From positions 1-8,297 of the forward strand of contig CAYJIA010000069.1 in NCBI GenBank assembly GCA_964370115.1: 8,297 bases of DNA, read 5' to 3'. Source of the stretch: SIG603 sp964370115. Lineage in GTDB: Bacteria > Bacillota > Clostridia > Oscillospirales > Acutalibacteraceae. The notes below the pieces were generated by a model. The model was not told the DNA's origin and did no database searches. It was given only the letters and a program-made list of their open reading frames with translations. This document shows positions 5,637-8,297 of the stretch, piece after piece; position 1 is the first letter of the stretch, and each line of letters opens with the position of its first letter. The translations under genes were made by a program, and so were the position numbers.

Positions 5637-6836
5637 ATGAGTAAATGTTTAATTATAGGTTGTGGCGGCGTTGCCTCTGTAACCATACACAAGTGTTGTC
5701 AGAACTTTGAAGTTTTTGACGAAATTATGATAGCCAGCAGAACAAAAAGTAAATGCGACGCGCTAAAAGAAAAATTAGATGGTGGTAAAACTAAAATACA
5801 AACCGCACAAGTTGATGCAGATAAAGTAGAAGAGCTTGTCAGTCTGATTAATGACTTTAAACCCGATGTAGTTTTAAACTTGGCACTACCATATCAAGAC
5901 TTAACTATAATGGACGCTTGTCTAGAGACAAAAACGCACTATATAGACACAGCAAACTACGAGCCACTTGATACTGCAAAATTTGAGTACAAATGGCAAT
6001 GGGAATACAGAGAGCGTTTTGAAAAAGCAGGAATTTGTGCAATTTTAGGTTGCGGATTTGACCCAGGCGTTACAGGTGTATTTTCTGCTTATGCACAAAA
6101 ACACTATTTTGATGAAATACATTATCTAGATATACTAGACGCAAATGCAGGCGACCACGGATATCCATTTGCGACAAACTTTAACCCAGAGATTAATATC
6201 CGCGAGGTAAGTGCAAACGGAAGCTACTGGGAAAATGGCGAATGGGTAGAAACCGAGCCTATGGAAATTAAAAGAGAGTATGACTTCCCACAAATAGGTG
6301 TAAAGGATATGTACTTGCTACACCACGAAGAGCTAGAGAGCCTTGGCGTTAATCTAAACGGCATTAAAAGAATTAGATTTTTCATGACTTTCGGCCAAAG
6401 TTATCTAACTCACCTAAAATGCTTAGAAAATGTCGGAATGACATCAATAGAGCCAATCGAGTATGAGGGCAAACAAATTGTGCCACTTCAATTCTTAAAA
6501 GCGGTGCTTCCAGACCCAGCAAGCCTAGGTCCTAGAACAGTCGGAAAAACCAACATCGGCTGTATTTTCAAAGGAATTAAGGACGGAAAAGAAAAAACTT
6601 ACTACGTATATAATGTTTGTGACCACCAAGAGTGCTACAAAGAAGTCGGAAGTCAAGCGATTTCTTACACAACAGGTGTGCCAGCTATGATAGGCGCAAT
6701 GCTTTTATTAAAAGGTGTTTGGAACAAACCCGGCGTTTACAATGTAGAGGAGTTTGATCCAGATCCATTTATGGAAGAACTAAACAAATGGGGGCTTCCT
6801 TGGGTAGAGGACTTCAACCCAACAATGGTGGACTAA
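5637..6836 (+). CDS. CASDH: Carboxynorspermidine/carboxyspermidine dehydrogenase
   Basis: The product (399 residues from this start) belongs to the saccharopine dehydrogenase-like family. CASDH reductively condenses a diamine with aspartate beta-semialdehyde using NADPH, giving carboxyspermidine from putrescine or carboxynorspermidine from diaminopropane. It has an N-terminal Rossmann motif IIGCGGVASV (6-15), then the family segments LGCGFDPGVTGVFSAYA (137-153), ILDANAGDHG (166-175), LPDPASLGPR (291-300) and QAISYTTGVPA (340-350), which match my memory of the Vibrio enzyme. The ATG at 5637 is chosen because AGGA (5625-5628) lies eight bases upstream. An ATG at 5631 overlaps the speB stop as ATGA but is only two bases from that site; it would add two residues. 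Older databases often label this family LYS1 or saccharopine dehydrogenase; the nspC neighbour settles the polyamine role. Confidence 0.93.
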   Translation: MSKCLIIGCGGVASVTIHKCCQNFEVFDEIMIASRTKSKCDALKEKLDGGKTKIQTAQVDADKVEELVSLINDFKPDVVLNLALPYQDLTIMDACLETKTHYIDTANYEPLDTAKFEYKWQWEYRERFEKAGICAILGCGFDPGVTGVFSAYAQKHYFDEIHYLDILDANAGDHGYPFATNFNPEINIREVSANGSYWENGEWVETEPMEIKREYDFPQIGVKDMYLLHHEELESLGVNLNGIKRIRFFMTFGQSYLTHLKCLENVGMTSIEPIEYEGKQIVPLQFLKAVLPDPASLGPRTVGKTNIGCIFKGIKDGKEKTYYVYNVCDHQECYKEVGSQAISYTTGVPAMIGAMLLLKGVWNKPGVYNVEEFDPDPFMEELNKWGLPWVEDFNPTMVD

Positions 6837-7982
6837 ATGGAAAAGCTTTATAATGAATTTTTAAACCTAAAAACACCTTGCTATGTAGTGGACGAAAATT
6901 TGCTTATAAAGAACTTAGAAAAGCTTAAAATTGTATCTGAACGAGCCAGCTGTAAAGTACTGCTGGCTCAAAAAGCTTTTTCTATGTATAGTACTTATCC
7001 TTTACAGGCGAAATATTTGAGCGGTACAACTGCAAGTGGCTTGTTTGAAGCAAAATTAGGCTTTGAAGAAATGGGAGGGGAAACCCATGTGTTTTCCGCT
7101 GCATATTTAGAGCACGAAATGGATGAAATATTAAGTATTTGCGACCATATTACGTTCAACTCATTTAATCAGTGGGAGAAATACAGGGAAAAATGCATGA
7201 AGTCTGGCAAAAGCTTTGGAATTAGAATAAATCCAGAGCATTCCACCCAAGATCACGCGATTTATGACCCTTGTGCGAAAGGCTCTAGAATGGGTGTTAC
7301 GATCAAAAACTTTAGAGAAGATTTACTAGAGGGGATAGAGGGTCTGCACTTTCATACACTTTGTGAGCAAAATAGTGACGCTCTTATTGAAACTTTGAAG
7401 GCTGTAGAGACAAAGTTTGGCAAGTACATTTCACAAATGAAATGGATAAACTTTGGCGGTGGACATCATATTACAAGAGAAGATTATGACGTAGAGGCAC
7501 TAATTTCATGCATAAAGGACTTTAAAGCAAGATATAATGTAGAAGTTTATTTAGAACCAGGTGAGGCAGTAGCGCTAAATGCAGGGTTTTTGGTAACAGA
7601 AGTCTTAGATATAGTCGAAAATGGTATGAATATTGCGATTTTAGACACATCTGCGGCATGTCATATGCCAGATGTAATAGAAATGCCATACACACCGCCT
7701 CTATATGGAGCAACCGCAACAGGCAGTGGCAAGCACACTGACTTTACATATAGATTAACAGGCCCTACTTGCCTTGCGGGAGATGTTATAGGCGACTACA
7801 ACTTTGATAGAAATTTGCAAATTGGCGATAAACTGATGTTCTGCGACATGGCGATTTATTCTATGGTGAAAAACAATACCTTCAACGGAATGTGTCTGCC
7901 ATCCATCTATTTAAGAAAACTAGATGGGAAAATTGAGCTTATTAATACATTTGGATATAAAACCTTTAAAAGTAGGTTGTGA
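6837..7982 (+). CDS. nspC: Carboxynorspermidine/carboxyspermidine decarboxylase
   Basis: The 381-residue product is a fold-type III (alanine racemase-like barrel) PLP decarboxylase that removes CO2 from carboxyspermidine or carboxynorspermidine, completing the aspartate-semialdehyde route. Lys46 in LLAQKAFSM is the Schiff-base lysine. GLHFHTLCEQ (169-178) is the barrel histidine segment, FGGGHH (206-211) binds the cofactor phosphate, EPGEA (240-244) is the glutamate motif, and GPTCLAGD (309-316) contributes the catalytic Cys312 across the dimer interface; Tyr341 follows. The length fits NspC (~375-385). ATG directly follows the CASDH stop with no gap and only a weak GGTGG upstream, so translation probably depends on coupling. 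It is related to diaminopimelate decarboxylase, but the motifs and neighbour favour NspC. No convincing terminator follows. Confidence 0.95.
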   Translation: MEKLYNEFLNLKTPCYVVDENLLIKNLEKLKIVSERASCKVLLAQKAFSMYSTYPLQAKYLSGTTASGLFEAKLGFEEMGGETHVFSAAYLEHEMDEILSICDHITFNSFNQWEKYREKCMKSGKSFGIRINPEHSTQDHAIYDPCAKGSRMGVTIKNFREDLLEGIEGLHFHTLCEQNSDALIETLKAVETKFGKYISQMKWINFGGGHHITREDYDVEALISCIKDFKARYNVEVYLEPGEAVALNAGFLVTEVLDIVENGMNIAILDTSAACHMPDVIEMPYTPPLYGATATGSGKHTDFTYRLTGPTCLAGDVIGDYNFDRNLQIGDKLMFCDMAIYSMVKNNTFNGMCLPSIYLRKLDGKIELINTFGYKTFKSRL

Positions 7983-8061
7983 ACACTAGGTCTTGTGCAT
8001 TTAATTTGATAGAATTTAAGTTATATTTCTATTACAGAACCATAATTTGCTATAAATGTTG

Positions 8062-8083
8062 TATAATATTGCTTTATATAAAG
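8062..8083 (+). promoter_or_regulatory. TATAAT box with palindrome at the presumed start
   Basis: A perfect TATAAT (8062-8067) lies five bases before the self-complementary CTTTATATAAAG (8072-8083). No good -35 lies at the right distance (ACCATA at 8039-8044), so the promoter call is weak. AT-rich palindromes of this length arise easily by chance. Confidence 0.3.
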
Positions 8084-8172
8084 ATGAAAAAAGCCTTTTA
8101 TAGGAGAAAAATCCGGTAAATAACAAGAAAAAGTCTAATTTTGGAAAATTTTTTAAAAAAATTGAATTTTTC

Positions 8173-8201
8173 GTGAACCTTTTTCAAAGTAGATGTATCC
8201 T
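8173..8201 (+). promoter_or_regulatory. Possible promoter of the downstream gene
   Basis: GTGAAC (8173-8178) and TATCCT (8196-8201) are separated by exactly 17 bases and each matches consensus at about four of six positions. The start would be near 8208, leaving a leader of about 80 bases that contains the 8227-8262 hairpin. Confidence 0.3.
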
Positions 8202-8226
8202 AGATATAGTGGGCAAAATAACTTTG

Positions 8227-8262
8227 GTAATAAAATGAGGAGAAATCCTACATTTTTATTAT
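8227..8262 (+). promoter_or_regulatory. GAAA-capped leader hairpin
   Basis: The 5' arm AATAAAATGAGGA (8229-8241) pairs with TCCT (8246-8249) and CATTTTTATT (8251-8260) around a GAAA tetraloop (8242-8245). There is one bulged A (8250) and one extra T. Two more pairs extend it to 8227-8262. The structure ends 12 bases before the ribosome binding site of the next gene. It could stabilise the leader, act in regulation, or be a late AT-rich terminator for the polyamine operon, since Ts follow the loop. Confidence 0.5.
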
Positions 8263-8274
8263 ATATATATTACA

Positions 8275-8282
8275 AAAGGAGG
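8275..8282 (+). promoter_or_regulatory. Ribosome binding site of the truncated downstream gene
   Basis: AAAGGAGG is followed after eight bases by ATG at 8291-8293, an ideal arrangement and the main evidence that a gene begins there. Confidence 0.8.
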
Positions 8283-8290
8283 AATACACA

Positions 8291-8297
8291 ATGACAC
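8291..8297 (+). CDS. Start of a gene cut by the window edge
   Basis: Only ATG ACA C is present (Met-Thr-...). The call rests on the strong ribosome binding site just upstream. Function cannot be judged. The 308-base gap and possible separate promoter suggest it is not part of the polyamine operon. Confidence 0.6.

Larger units (their letters stand above)
7983..8290 (+). other. Intergenic region downstream of nspC
   Basis: About 308 AT-rich bases without a credible gene. There is no strong GC-rich terminator for the polyamine operon. The nearest inverted repeat is weak (ATAGAA at 8009-8014 with TTCTAT at 8027-8032). Other contents are a TATAAT box at 8062-8067 followed by a 12-base palindrome CTTTATATAAAG (8072-8083), a second promoter candidate around 8173-8201, a long hairpin at 8227-8262, and the ribosome binding site of the next gene. 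Confidence 0.75.

Noticed and set aside
8084..8119. An 11-codon basic reading frame (MKKAFYRRKIR) that might be a leader peptide
   Set aside because: No ribosome binding site precedes it, no alternative hairpins follow in an attenuator arrangement, and frames this short are common by chance.

Overview
The window looks like a chromosomal segment from a low-GC Gram-positive anaerobe, most likely a member of Clostridia. The basis is AT-rich codon and intergenic composition, strong AGGAGG-type ribosome binding sites, GTG starts on two of the genes, and tight co-directional gene packing. The species cannot be named from sequence alone.

Layout. Positions 1-527 hold no credible gene and are packed with short palindromes. 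Two copies of a ~130-base unit lie 204 bases apart, carrying several REP-like hairpins with a GTAG foot, followed by a string of AT-rich and GC-rich hairpins. Positions 528-1454 (minus strand) encode an aminoglycoside-phosphotransferase-fold kinase closest in motifs to the spectinomycin phosphotransferase APH(9) type. Positions 1455-1714 are a divergent promoter region with one sigma-A-like promoter on each strand. A perfect 9+9 inverted repeat sits on the predicted transcription start of the rightward operon. Positions 1715-7982 are six tightly packed plus-strand genes (largest gap 11 nt): speD, speA, speE, speB, a carboxynorspermidine/carboxyspermidine dehydrogenase gene (CASDH) and nspC. 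Positions 7983-8290 are non-coding, AT-rich, with weak promoter candidates and a GAAA-capped hairpin. A new gene with a strong ribosome binding site begins at 8291 and is cut by the window edge.

How the genes fit together. SpeA should decarboxylate a basic amino acid, probably arginine to agmatine. SpeB should release urea from agmatine, or from N1-aminopropylagmatine. SpeD makes decarboxylated S-adenosylmethionine and SpeE transfers its aminopropyl group to a diamine. CASDH and NspC form a second, chemically unrelated way to add an aminopropyl unit: reductive condensation with aspartate beta-semialdehyde, then PLP-dependent decarboxylation. The most notable point is that both complete aminopropylation routes, usually alternatives to each other, sit in one apparent operon. 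This could mean redundancy under different nutrient conditions, or sequential use to build a longer polyamine such as spermine or thermospermine. The sequence alone cannot decide.
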